DNA of 64,000 nt, from positions 62,001-126,000 of the forward strand of contig NZ_FYDL01000015.1 of NCBI RefSeq assembly GCF_900187505.1. The letters are read 5' to 3'. Shown here one piece after another: positions 1-8,648 of this stretch. Position numbers and translations under genes: made by a program. Position 1 is the first letter of the stretch, and each line of letters starts with the position of its first letter. A model generated the notes under the pieces. The model was not told where the DNA came from, did not search any database, and saw only the letters and a list, made by a program, of their open reading frames with translations. The stretch comes from Pseudomonas sp. Irchel s3h17. Lineage in GTDB: Bacteria > Pseudomonadota > Gammaproteobacteria > Pseudomonadales > Pseudomonadaceae.

Positions 1-699
1 TTTGTATCGGTCAACTGCGGTGCCATCAGCCCGACCTACGCCGATGCTGAGTTGTTCGGTTATGCCGGTGGCAGTTTCAGCGGCTCGGCCAGCAGTCGCG
101 CCGGCTGGTTTGGCTCGGCCAATGGCGGGACCCTGTACCTGGACGAGATTGGCGATTTGCCGTTGCCGATTCAGGCCAGATTACTGGCAGCCCTGGAGAA
201 TCACGAAGTCACCCGTGTCGGTGCGCAGCAGCCCAGCCCGGTGGATGTACGCCTGGTGGCGGCCACCAGCATTGACCTGGCACAGGCGGTGGCCGCCGGC
301 AAGTTCCACGAGCGACTGTTCCATTACCTCAGTGAAGGCCAACTTGAACTGCCGGCGCTGCGTGAGCGGGTCGGCGACATTCAATCGTTGGCCGAGTACT
401 TCCTGGGGATCTACAGCCAGCGTCTCGGCCTGCCAGTGCCGTTTATCAGTGAGGCGGCGCAACGGCTGCTGGAGCAACACAGTTGGCCGGGCAATACCCG
501 TGAGCTGGAAAATATCATTCACTTTGCGTTGCTGGTGAGTAGCGGCGAGGAGATACAACCTGCGCATTTGAACTTGCCGCAGGTGGTGTCGCCCTTGTCG
601 TTGATCGAGCAGCAGGCCACGCAGCTCATCACCACCGGCTCGGTCGCTGAACGCGCAGCGCTCGGGCGCCTGCTCGCCAGCCTGGCGCAGGCCCTGTAG
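1..699 (+). CDS. AAA+ sigma-54 activator-like regulator, C-terminal part (5' end outside window)
   Basis: The reading frame is open from base 1 and ends at TAG 697-699, giving 232 visible residues. Walker B (GGTLYLDEIG, about residues 42-51), the sensor/linker stretch ELPALRERVGD and the WPGNTRELENI segment place it in the AAA+ central domain of bacterial enhancer-binding proteins. Three things are odd. The GAFTGA sigma-54 contact loop reads GGSFSGS (residues 23-29). The two positions where arginine fingers usually sit (FRxDLxxRL) read FHERLFHYL. After about residue 185 no Fis-type helix-turn-helix is visible, only a short leucine/alanine-rich tail. The sulfur genes downstream recall SfnR-type regulators, but the name is not secure. 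Walker A and any sensory domain lie to the left of the window. Confidence 0.8.
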   Translation, partial: FVSVNCGAISPTYADAELFGYAGGSFSGSASSRAGWFGSANGGTLYLDEIGDLPLPIQARLLAALENHEVTRVGAQQPSPVDVRLVAATSIDLAQAVAAGKFHERLFHYLSEGQLELPALRERVGDIQSLAEYFLGIYSQRLGLPVPFISEAAQRLLEQHSWPGNTRELENIIHFALLVSSGEEIQPAHLNLPQVVSPLSLIEQQATQLITTGSVAERAALGRLLASLAQAL

Positions 700-768
700 G
701 CATTGGCGGGTGTCAGGGCGGGTCGTTGTTTAAAGAACTAAACGGAATATGAAAGTGAATAAAAGATA

Positions 769-782
769 TTATTCAGGAATAA
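769..782. promoter_or_regulatory. Inverted repeat TTATTC-AG-GAATAA upstream of metQ
   Basis: Two perfect 6-bp arms separated by 2 bp lie in an AT-rich stretch about 95 bp before the MetQ-like start. The size and position fit a dimeric regulator site. No regulator can be named from the sequence. Confidence 0.35.
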
Positions 783-845
783 AAAACCTCGGTATTGTCC
801 GCTTCACGCCACTGATAGCCCTTCACTGGCACCTCACTTTTTAGC

Positions 846-859
846 CGTTGTCGACAACG
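846..859. promoter_or_regulatory. 14-bp perfect palindrome in the metQ leader
   Basis: CGTTGTCGACAACG is a perfect palindrome ending 6 bp before the AAGGA ribosome binding site (866-870). It could be an operator or a small leader hairpin. Function is inferred from position only. Confidence 0.35.
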
Positions 860-876
860 ACAAATAAGGACACTGC

Positions 877-1659
877 ATGAAAAAGGTTCTGTTGTTCACC
901 GCATTGGCGGCGGCCCTGACCGCAGGTATCGCCCAGGCGGGCGAGAAGCTGGTAGTTGCCGCAACGCCGGTGCCACACGCCGAGATTCTCGAACTGATCA
1001 AGCCGATCCTCGCCAAAGAGGGCGTGGATCTGGAGATCAAAATCTTCACCGATTACGTTCAACCGAACGTGCAGGTCGATCAGAAGCGTCTGGACGCCAA
1101 CTACTTCCAGACCCTGCCGTACCTCAAGAGCTTCAACGAAGGCAAAGGCACTCACCTGGAGACGGTGATCGGTGTGCACGTCGAACCGTTCGGCGGCTAC
1201 TCGAAAAAGGTCAAGTCCCTGGCTGAGCTCAAAGACGGCGCCACCATCGCCATCCCGAACGAAGGCAGCAACAGCGGTCGTGCGCTGATCCTGCTGCAGA
1301 AAGCCGGCCTGATCGAGTTGAAAGACCCGAAAAACGCCCTGGCCACGCCAAAGGACATTGCCAAGAACCCGCACAACTTCAAGTTCAAGGAACTGGAGTC
1401 GGCCATGCTGCCGCGTGTGCTGGACCAGGTCGACCTGGACATGATCAACACCAACTACGCGCTGGAAGCCGGCCTGGACCCGGCCAAGGATGCGCTGGTG
1501 ATTGAAGGTGCCGATTCGCCGTACGTGAACTTCCTGGTCGCGCGTCCAGACAACAAGGACAGCGTCGCGATCCAGAAACTGGCCAAGGCCCTGACCAGCC
1601 CTGAAGTCAAAGCGTTCATTGCCCAGAAGTACAGCGGTGCGGTACTGCCAGCGTTCTGA
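877..1659 (+). CDS. metQ: MetQ/NlpA-family substrate-binding protein
   Basis: 260 residues with a classical signal peptide (about 1-21, ending AGIAQA before GEKLVV), followed by one NlpA/MetQ periplasmic binding domain. Family hallmarks are VAATPVPHAEIL near the N-terminus, DANYFQTLPYL, and the asparagine-rich IPNEGSNSGRAL. Known relatives bind L- or D-methionine and feed a MetN-MetI transporter. No lipobox cysteine is present, so it is probably a soluble periplasmic protein. Start: ATG at 877 with AAGGA 6 bp upstream. It stands alone, with no permease or ATPase beside it; a complete metINQ set with a second MetQ lies at 9.4-12.0 kb. It shares that copy's family but is clearly diverged from it, so the ligand could differ. 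Confidence 0.85.
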   Translation: MKKVLLFTALAAALTAGIAQAGEKLVVAATPVPHAEILELIKPILAKEGVDLEIKIFTDYVQPNVQVDQKRLDANYFQTLPYLKSFNEGKGTHLETVIGVHVEPFGGYSKKVKSLAELKDGATIAIPNEGSNSGRALILLQKAGLIELKDPKNALATPKDIAKNPHNFKFKELESAMLPRVLDQVDLDMINTNYALEAGLDPAKDALVIEGADSPYVNFLVARPDNKDSVAIQKLAKALTSPEVKAFIAQKYSGAVLPAF

Positions 1660-1687
1660 TAACGCCGCAGCCCCGTTCAAGGTTTCA

Positions 1688-1721
1688 ACGCCGACGGCTT
1701 TCACCCGCGTCGGCGTTTTTT
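1688..1721 (+). terminator. Rho-independent terminator after metQ
   Basis: An 8-bp perfect stem (ACGCCGAC / GTCGGCGT, 1688-1695 with 1709-1716) with a 13-nt loop runs into a run of six T at 1716-1721. It lies 29 bp after the MetQ stop. Confidence 0.85.
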
Positions 1722-1728
1722 ATGAGCG

Positions 1729-1874
1729 TCAGATCGGTGGCAGGTCCACCCGCCACATGATCAAGCCCGGCATCTCGCTCAGGCCGTCGGGGTCTTCAAT
1801 GCCTGGCGCAACGCCACCAACCACTTCACGACATCCTGCGGGTCCAGTCGCGGGGGGGTGTTCAGGTCTGCCAT
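1729..1874 (-). pseudogene. Small conserved-looking protein gene, frameshifted
   Basis: A start codon at 1874 has an AAGGA ribosome binding site 8 bp upstream. It opens a frame MADLNTPPRLDPQDVVKWLV... that stops at 1779-1781 after 31 residues. In another frame an equally codon-biased stretch GIEDPDGLSEMPGLIMWRVD... continues to TGA at 1729-1731. Both halves have almost only G or C at third codon positions. One extra G near 1806-1809 would join them into a protein of about 48 residues. This looks like a real small gene broken by a single-base deletion, or an assembly error. No function recognised. The C7 run at the fifth to eighth codons is another error-prone spot. Confidence 0.5.
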
Positions 1875-2074
1875 GTTGATCGTCCTTGTTGGATGTCGGG
1901 TCGAGGAGTCTGACCGAGCGCTGTTCGTCCTTGGAGGGGTGAGGCGAAACAAAGAACCCTCCTACAGCGCAAAGGAAAATAGCTGTCGCCTGCGGACTTC
2001 GCCAATCCGGGGGGCAACTTTTCAAGTGACGCAAACGGCCGCCTGACCGCGCGGCCAGGCATCAGCCCGCTGTC

Positions 2075-3244
2075 TCAGTCCGGCCAGTTCCACGCCGGTT
2101 CATCCAGCATCCCCTGCCCAACGATTTGCGTCTGGCCAAACTGTTTCTCAAGCACGATGCAATTGCACTCGGGGTCTTGCTGCAGCGCGGCGATCAGGCG
2201 GCTGGCGTGGGACACCACCCACACCTGGCAGTCTTGCGAGGCGCGGATGATCAGGCGGGCCAGGGCCGGCAGCAGGTCTGGGTGCAGGCTGGTTTCCGGT
2301 TCGTTGAGGACCATCAGCGTCGGAGGCCGTGGTGTCAGCAGCGCTGCGATCAGCAGCAGGTAACGCAAGGTGCCGTCCGACAGTTCGGCGGCGGACAGCG
2401 GGCGTAGCAAGCCTTCCTGATAAAACTCAATGGCAAAGCGGCCGCCTTGCACGGGCTCGATGTGTAGCCGGGCACCGGGAAAGGCATCGCTGACCGCGTT
2501 TTGCAGCGCCTCGGGATCACCGATCTCCCGGATGGTCTGCAACGCCGCCGCCAGATCACGGCCATCGTGATGCAACACCGGTGTGCGTGTACCTAGCTGC
2601 ACCTGGCGCGCCGGAGCGTCGGCATCGCTGCGAAAGTGATCGTAGAAGCGCCAGCCCCGGATGTGCTCGCGCAGCAGCAAGACTTCCGGTGACGAGCGCA
2701 GGTTGCCGACCTGGTCGAACAGGCTGTCGAAGGTCGGCGTGTGCTGGGCCAGGACGTCCCAGTCGCGCCCCTCGCGGGCCCGAATCATCGGGCCGGCACG
2801 GTTCACCAGCAGGCTCGCCGGACGATACACGGCACCTGCCCAGATGCATTCGCGTTTGATTTCCGGGTCCAGCGAGAAGTACGACACATGATCTGGCAAC
2901 GGCATGGGCAGGCCCAGTGCGATGGCGTAGCTGAAGTCTTCGCCGGCGAAGCCCAGGCGCAAGCGCTTGGGGCCCTGGCGCACCGAGGCCTCGATCGGCA
3001 CGTCATGGTTGCGCATGCGTCGGCTGATGTTTTCCGGCCCGGCCCAGAAGGTCGAATCCAGCCCGCCTTCGCGGGCCAGCGCGTTGACCACACCGCCTTG
3101 GGCGGTCTCGGCCAACAGGCGCAGCGCGCGATAGAGGTTGGATTTACCGCTGCCATTGGGTCCGGTAATCAGGTTCAGCCGGCCCAGCGGGATGACCAGT
3201 TTGTTGATCGAGCGGTAATTGGCCACCGCCAGGGTGTTGAGCAT
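2075..3244 (-). CDS. AAA15/AAA21-type ATPase (RecF/SMC-like single protein)
   Basis: 389 residues from ATG 3244, which has AGGA 9 bp upstream; a longer frame exists but lacks a ribosome binding site. It shows the arrangement of a one-chain ABC/SMC-like ATPase: Walker A GPNGSGKS (28-35), a signature-like LSDGTLRY, a Walker B-like LMVLNEPETSLHP (from about 310) and an H-loop VVSHAS (about 346). The usual Walker B aspartate is Asn (about 314), while the catalytic Glu is kept. I believe NEPE is common in this family, but it should be checked. No partner nuclease (TOPRIM/OLD or HNH) is adjacent. It is transcribed away from the efflux operon. Role unknown; DNA repair or defence-type functions are only family-level guesses. 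Confidence 0.75.
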   Translation of the reverse strand: MLNTLAVANYRSINKLVIPLGRLNLITGPNGSGKSNLYRALRLLAETAQGGVVNALAREGGLDSTFWAGPENISRRMRNHDVPIEASVRQGPKRLRLGFAGEDFSYAIALGLPMPLPDHVSYFSLDPEIKRECIWAGAVYRPASLLVNRAGPMIRAREGRDWDVLAQHTPTFDSLFDQVGNLRSSPEVLLLREHIRGWRFYDHFRSDADAPARQVQLGTRTPVLHHDGRDLAAALQTIREIGDPEALQNAVSDAFPGARLHIEPVQGGRFAIEFYQEGLLRPLSAAELSDGTLRYLLLIAALLTPRPPTLMVLNEPETSLHPDLLPALARLIIRASQDCQVWVVSHASRLIAALQQDPECNCIVLEKQFGQTQIVGQGMLDEPAWNWPD

Positions 3245-3401
3245 TGGGGAATTCCTGCTGCGTTGAATGCCAGTTTGCCTTATTGTCGGCAGCTCTGTGA
3301 GCGCCCGGTATGTGAGTCGCTGGGCATGCACCAGGAAAACCCTGGTCGGTGCTCATTGTCTGATCGTTACCCGTCCGCCCGTATTACGCAAAGGAGCTTG
3401 C

Positions 3402-4511
3402 ATGGCTGGTCCCGGATTGAAGTGTATCGTTGGCCTGAGCCTCTTTGCCCTGTTGGCCGCGTGCGGCGACAAGCAGCCCGTTGAAAAGGATCGCCCACGG
3501 GTATTCGTGCAAGAGGTAAAACCTTCTGAGTTCGCGGCCTCGGTGACCCTCACCGGGGATGTTCAGGCACGGGTCCAGACTGAGTTGTCGTTTCGCGTGG
3601 ATGGCAAGATCATCCAGCGCATGGTGGATGTCGGTGATCGCGTGTCCGCCAGGCAAGTGCTGGCCCGCCTCGACCCGAAAGACCTGCAGACCAGCGTCGA
3701 CAGTGCGCAGGCCCAAGTGGTCGCCGAACAGGCGCGGGTCAAGCAGGCGGCTGCCGCGTTCGTCCGCCAGCAAAAACTCCTGCCCAAAGCCTATACCAGC
3801 CAAAGCGAATACGACTCTGCCCAGGCGGCATTACGCAGCAGCCAGAGCGCCCTGGCGGCCGCGCAGGCGCAGTTGGCCAATGCCCGTGAACAACTGGGCT
3901 ACACCGCGCTGGTTGCCGATGCCCCCGGTGTGATCACTGCGCGTCAGGCGGAAGTCGGCCAGGTGGTACAGGCCACGGTGCCGATCTTCAGCCTGGCACG
4001 GGACGGCGAGCGCGACGCGGTGTTCAACGTCTATGAGTCACTGCTGCTCGAGGAGCCTGAAGACAAGACCGTGGTGGTCAGTCTACTTGATGACCCGCGC
4101 ATCAAGACCACCGGTATCGTGCGTGAAATTACCCCGGCCGTGTCGGCGCAAAGCGGCACGGTACAGATCAAAGTGACCCTTGCAGAATTGCCTCAGGGCA
4201 TGCGGCTGGGCTCTGTGGTCAGTGCCACGGGCAAGGTCCGAGGCACGTCCGTGGTCGAGTTGCCCTGGGCGGCACTGACCAAGAACCTCAGCGAGCCGGC
4301 CGTGTGGCTGGTGGATGCGCAAGGCAAGGCACAGCTCAAGACCGTCAAGGTAGGTCGTTACCTGACGGGCAAAGTCATCATCAGCGAGGGCCTGGCCGGC
4401 GGTGAGAAAGTCGTCACCGCTGGCGGCCAGTTGCTGCACCCCAATGTGTTGGTGGAGATCGTCACCCCGCCTGCCCAACCCTCGGCCCAATCACCGGGAG
4501 CCCAACCATGA
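3402..4511 (+). CDS. triA: RND efflux membrane-fusion lipoprotein 1 (TriA-like)
   Basis: 369 residues. Start ATG 3402 is chosen for AAGGAG 5 bp upstream and a lipoprotein signal LFALLAAC with acylated Cys21. HlyD-type layout: a first lipoyl half (SFRVDGKIIQRMVDVGDRV), an alanine/glutamine-rich coiled-coil hairpin (about 105-175), a second lipoyl half (APGVITARQAEVGQVV), then beta-barrel and membrane-proximal domains. It is the first gene of a three-gene operon whose next gene starts inside its stop (ATGA at 4508-4511). Two fusion proteins with one RND pump is the arrangement known for TriABC of P. aeruginosa, where both adaptors are required. The tri name is assigned from this layout. Confidence 0.8.
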   Translation: MAGPGLKCIVGLSLFALLAACGDKQPVEKDRPRVFVQEVKPSEFAASVTLTGDVQARVQTELSFRVDGKIIQRMVDVGDRVSARQVLARLDPKDLQTSVDSAQAQVVAEQARVKQAAAAFVRQQKLLPKAYTSQSEYDSAQAALRSSQSALAAAQAQLANAREQLGYTALVADAPGVITARQAEVGQVVQATVPIFSLARDGERDAVFNVYESLLLEEPEDKTVVVSLLDDPRIKTTGIVREITPAVSAQSGTVQIKVTLAELPQGMRLGSVVSATGKVRGTSVVELPWAALTKNLSEPAVWLVDAQGKAQLKTVKVGRYLTGKVIISEGLAGGEKVVTAGGQLLHPNVLVEIVTPPAQPSAQSPGAQP

Positions 4512-5578
4512 AGCGCTGGGTACTGTTGTTGTCGGCGGGCCTGCTGGTGTCGGCCTGCTCGGAGAAGGAGGCGCCACCGGAACCGGTGCGTCCGGTGTTG
4601 TCCATCGAGGTACAGACGCTGGATCAGGAGGATCTCGGGCGATTTGCCGGGACCATCCAGGCTCGCTACGAAAGCAACCTCGGTTTCCGTGTACCGGGGC
4701 GCATCGCCAGCCGAGCAGTGGATGTCGGCAGCGAAGTCGAGAAGGGCGCATTACTGGCGACCCTCGACCCGACGGAGCAGCAAAACCAGTTGCGCTCCAG
4801 TCAGGGCGACCTGGCGAAAATCGAGGCGCAATTGATCAACGCCCAGGCCAATGCCCGGCGTCAGCAGGAGTTGTTTGACCAGGGGGTCGGTGCCCAGGCG
4901 CAACTGGACATCGCCCAGACCGACCTGAAAACCACCCAGGCGTCACTGGATCAGGCTCGGGCGGCGGTCAACCAGGCCCGGGACCAGCTCGCCTATACCG
5001 AGCTGCGCACGGATCATGCCGCTGTCGTCACGGCCTGGAAAGCCGAAGCCGGACAGGTGGTGAGCGCCGGACAGCAAGTGGTGACTCTGGCGCGGCCGGA
5101 TATCAAGGAGGCGGTCATTGACCTGCCGGCGACCCTCGCCGAACAGTTGCCGACCGACGTAGTGTTCGAAGTCTCGGCGCAACTGGACCCGAGCATGCGC
5201 ACAACGGCCATCATCCGCGAGCTCGAACCGCAGGCACAAAGCGCGACCCGTACCCGGCGCGCGCGCCTGACCCTGACGGAAACGCCCATGGGATTCCGCC
5301 TTGGCACGGCCATTAGTGTGAGTCTGCGTACCGCCATCGAACCGCGCATTGAACTGCCGCTGACGACCTTGCAGGAAGTCGACGGCAAAACCCGTATCTG
5401 GGTGGTCGACCCCCACACCCAAACCGTTTCTCCGCGCGAGGTCAGCGTGGTCAGCCGTGGTCCCGACAGTGTGATCCTGGGGCGGGGCCTCAAGAGTGGC
5501 GAGCGCGTGGTCAGCGCCGGCGTGAACAGCCTCAAGCCGGGGCAGAAAGTGAAAATCGACGAGGACAGCCCGCGATGA
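4508..5578 (+). CDS. triB: RND efflux membrane-fusion lipoprotein 2 (TriB-like)
   Basis: 356 residues with lipobox LVSAC and Cys17. It has the same HlyD/AcrA domain order as its upstream neighbour: lipoyl half FRVPGRIASRAVDVGSEV, a coiled-coil hairpin rich in Gln/Ala, a second lipoyl half, a beta-barrel and a C-terminal domain ending KPGQKVKIDEDSPR. The two adaptors differ enough to act as a heterodimer. Start and stop codons overlap those of both neighbours (ATGA at each junction), so translation is probably coupled. No outer-membrane factor gene lies in the operon; TriABC-type pumps use an unlinked TolC-like channel (OpmH in P. aeruginosa). Confidence 0.8.
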   Translation: MKRWVLLLSAGLLVSACSEKEAPPEPVRPVLSIEVQTLDQEDLGRFAGTIQARYESNLGFRVPGRIASRAVDVGSEVEKGALLATLDPTEQQNQLRSSQGDLAKIEAQLINAQANARRQQELFDQGVGAQAQLDIAQTDLKTTQASLDQARAAVNQARDQLAYTELRTDHAAVVTAWKAEAGQVVSAGQQVVTLARPDIKEAVIDLPATLAEQLPTDVVFEVSAQLDPSMRTTAIIRELEPQAQSATRTRRARLTLTETPMGFRLGTAISVSLRTAIEPRIELPLTTLQEVDGKTRIWVVDPHTQTVSPREVSVVSRGPDSVILGRGLKSGERVVSAGVNSLKPGQKVKIDEDSPR

Positions 5579-8500
5579 AAGGGAGTTTCAACTTATCCGA
5601 ATGGGCCCTCAAGCATCAGTCCTTCGTCTGGTACCTGATGTTCGTTGCCTTGCTCATGGGCGTGTTTTCGTACCTCAACCTGGGGCGCGAGGAAGACCCT
5701 TCGTTCACCATCAAGACCATGGTGATCCAGACCCGTTGGCCCGGTGCGACCCAGGAAGAAACCCTCAAGCAGGTCACCGACCGGATCGAGAAAAAGCTTG
5801 AAGAACTCGACTCGCTCGACTACGTGAAAAGCTACACCCGGCCCGGCGAGTCCACGGTGTATGTCTACTTGCACGACACCACCAAGGCCAAGGACATTCC
5901 GGAAATCTGGTACCAGGTGCGCAAGAAGATCAACGATATTCGTGGGACCTTCCCGCAAGGCATACAGGGGCCGGCGTTCAACGACGAATTCGGTGATGTG
6001 TTCGGCTCGGTGTTCGCCTTTACCGCCGATGGCCTGTCGATGCGCCAGTTGCGCGACTACGTCGAGCAGGCGCGCGCGGAGATTCGCGACGTGCCGGGAC
6101 TGGGCAAGATCGAAATGGTCGGCCAGCAGGACGAAGTGCTCTACCTGAACTTCTCCACGCGCAAGCTGGCGGCCCTGGGTCTTGACCAGCGCGAGGTGGT
6201 GCAGAGCCTGCAAGCCCAGAACGCCGTGACCCCGGCCGGGGTGATCGAGGCCGGTCCCGAGCGGATTTCCGTGCGCACCTCCGGGCAGTTTGCTTCGGAG
6301 AAAGACCTGGCGGCGGTCAATCTGCGGCTCAACGACCGCTTCTACCGCCTGGCCGACATCGCGGACATTACCCGTGGCTATGTCGACCCGGCCGCCCCGA
6401 TGTTCCGCTTCAATGGCCAGCCGGCCATTGGCCTGGCGATTGCCATGAAGGCGGGCGGCAACATTCAGGAGTTCGGCAAGGCCCTGCACGCACGCATGGA
6501 CCAGCTCACCGCCGACTTGCCGGTGGGGGTTGGCGTGCACAAGGTGTCGGACCAGGCCGAAGTGGTGGAGGAGGCCGTTGGCGGCTTCACCAGCGCGCTG
6601 TTCGAAGCGGTCATCATCGTGCTGGTGGTCAGCTTCATCAGCCTTGGCGTACGCGCCGGGCTGGTGGTGGCGTGTTCGATTCCGCTGGTGCTGGCGATGG
6701 TCTTTGTGTTCATGGAATACAGTGGCATCACCATGCAGCGGATCTCCCTCGGTGCATTGATCATCGCCCTAGGCCTGCTGGTGGATGACGCGATGATCAC
6801 CGTCGAGATGATGGTCACGCGCCTGGAAATGGGGGAAACCAAGGAGCAGGCGGCGACCTTCGCCTATACCTCGACCGCGTTCCCGATGCTCACCGGGACC
6901 CTGGTGACCGTCGCCGGTTTTGTGCCGATCGGGCTGAACGGTAGCTCTGCTGGCGAATACACCTTCACTTTGTTTGCCGTGATCGCGGTGGCCATGATCG
7001 TGTCGTGGGTTGTCGCGGTGCTGTTTGCCCCGGTGATCGGCGTGCACATCCTCAGTACCAAGGTCAAAGCGCATTCTGCCGAGCCAGGGCGCATCGGCCG
7101 GGCCTTCAACGGTGGTTTGCTCTGGTGCATGCGCAATCGCTGGTGGGCCATTGGTATCACGGTGCTGTGCTTCGTGCTGGCGGTGTTTTCCATGCGCTTT
7201 GTGCAGAACCAGTTCTTCCCCTCGTCCGATCGTCCGGAAATTCTCGTCGACCTGAACCTGCCGCAAAACGCCTCGCTGGATGAAACCCGCAAGGCCGTTG
7301 ACCGCCTGGAAGCGACCCTCAAGGGCGATCCGGATATCGTGCGCTGGAGCACGTATATCGGCCAGGGCGCGATTCGTTTCTACCTGCCACTCGACCAGCA
7401 ATTGCAGAACCCCTTCTATGCGCAACTGGTGATCGTCAGCAAGGACTTCCAGGCGCGCACGGCGCTCAGCCAGCGGCTGCGCGAGCGGCTACGCAAGGAT
7501 TTCGTCGGTATCGGCAGCTATGTACAAGCGCTGGAAATGGGCCCGCCGGTCGGTCGGCCGATCCAGTACCGGGTCAGCGGCAAGGACATCGACCAGGTGC
7601 GCAAGCACGCCATCGACCTGGCCAGCGAGCTGGACAAGAACCCGCACATCGGCGAAATCATTTTTGACTGGAACGAACCGGGCAAGGTCCTGCGCATCGA
7701 TATTGCCCAGGACAAGGCACGGCAGCTCGGGTTGTCGTCCGAGGATGTGGCCAGCTTGATGAATGGCATCGTCAGCGGCTCGACGGTGACTCAGGTTGAC
7801 GATGATATCTACCTGATCAACGTGATCGGACGCGCCGTGGACAGCGAACGGGGAACGCCGGAAACCCTTCAGAACCTGCAGATCGTGACGCCGAGCGGCA
7901 CCTCGATTCCGTTGCTGGCCTTCGCCACCGTGCGTTATGAGCTGGAGCAGCCGCTGGTCTGGCGTCGTGACCGCAAGCCGACGATTACCATCAAGGCGGC
8001 GGTTCGCGACGAGATCCAGCCCACTGACCTGGTGCGGTTGTTGGAGCCGGATATCGACCGGTTCGCGGCTACGTTGCCGGTGGGCTACAAGGTCGCCACG
8101 GGGGGCACGGTGGAGGAAAGCGGCAAGGCCCAGGGGCCGATTGCCAAAGTGGTCCCGCTGATGCTGTTCCTGATGGCGACCTTCCTGATGATCCAGTTGC
8201 ACAGTGTGCAGAAGCTGTTCCTGGTGGTCAGTGTCGCGCCGCTGGGCCTGATCGGCGTGGTCCTGGCGCTGATTCCCACGGGCACGCCGATGGGCTTTGT
8301 GGCGATTCTGGGGATTCTCGCGCTGATCGGTATCATCATCCGCAACTCGGTGATCCTGGTGACCCAGATTGACGAGCTCGAGCGCAGCGGCTGCTCCCCC
8401 TGGGATGCCGTGGTGCAAGCCACCGAACACCGCCGCCGGCCGATTCTGCTCACCGCCGCCGCCGCGAGCTTGGGCATGATCCCGATTGCCCGTGAGGTGT

Positions 8501-8628
8501 TCTGGGGGCCGATGGCCTACGCGATGATTGGCGGGATCATTGTCGCCACCTTGCTGACGCTGTTGTTCCTGCCAGCGCTGTATGTGGCCTGGTACAAGAT
8601 CAAGGAGCCGAAGACCGCCGCACAGTAA
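5575..8628 (+). CDS. triC: RND efflux pump subunit (TriC-like)
   Basis: 1017 residues, a normal length for a hydrophobe/amphiphile RND transporter. It has an N-terminal TM segment, a large periplasmic loop, TM2-6 from about residue 335, a second loop (about 550-855) and TM8-12. The proton-relay aspartate pair in TM4 is present at D404-D405 (GLLVDDAMI). It pumps substrates from the periplasm or inner membrane through the two adaptors to an outer-membrane channel, driven by protons. It closes the operon, and the palindromic element at 8649-8710 follows directly. Substrate is unknown. The TriC assignment rests on the double-adaptor operon; other RND families are possible. Confidence 0.82.
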   Translation: MKGSFNLSEWALKHQSFVWYLMFVALLMGVFSYLNLGREEDPSFTIKTMVIQTRWPGATQEETLKQVTDRIEKKLEELDSLDYVKSYTRPGESTVYVYLHDTTKAKDIPEIWYQVRKKINDIRGTFPQGIQGPAFNDEFGDVFGSVFAFTADGLSMRQLRDYVEQARAEIRDVPGLGKIEMVGQQDEVLYLNFSTRKLAALGLDQREVVQSLQAQNAVTPAGVIEAGPERISVRTSGQFASEKDLAAVNLRLNDRFYRLADIADITRGYVDPAAPMFRFNGQPAIGLAIAMKAGGNIQEFGKALHARMDQLTADLPVGVGVHKVSDQAEVVEEAVGGFTSALFEAVIIVLVVSFISLGVRAGLVVACSIPLVLAMVFVFMEYSGITMQRISLGALIIALGLLVDDAMITVEMMVTRLEMGETKEQAATFAYTSTAFPMLTGTLVTVAGFVPIGLNGSSAGEYTFTLFAVIAVAMIVSWVVAVLFAPVIGVHILSTKVKAHSAEPGRIGRAFNGGLLWCMRNRWWAIGITVLCFVLAVFSMRFVQNQFFPSSDRPEILVDLNLPQNASLDETRKAVDRLEATLKGDPDIVRWSTYIGQGAIRFYLPLDQQLQNPFYAQLVIVSKDFQARTALSQRLRERLRKDFVGIGSYVQALEMGPPVGRPIQYRVSGKDIDQVRKHAIDLASELDKNPHIGEIIFDWNEPGKVLRIDIAQDKARQLGLSSEDVASLMNGIVSGSTVTQVDDDIYLINVIGRAVDSERGTPETLQNLQIVTPSGTSIPLLAFATVRYELEQPLVWRRDRKPTITIKAAVRDEIQPTDLVRLLEPDIDRFAATLPVGYKVATGGTVEESGKAQGPIAKVVPLMLFLMATFLMIQLHSVQKLFLVVSVAPLGLIGVVLALIPTGTPMGFVAILGILALIGIIIRNSVILVTQIDELERSGCSPWDAVVQATEHRRRPILLTAAAASLGMIPIAREVFWGPMAYAMIGGIIVATLLTLLFLPALYVAWYKIKEPKTAAQ

Positions 8629-8648
8629 CGGCGAGCGCTTGATGATCG

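Noticed and set aside
827..842. Sigma-54-like promoter (TGGCAC...TTTTT) before metQ
   Set aside because: The -24 half fits but the -12 GC is missing.
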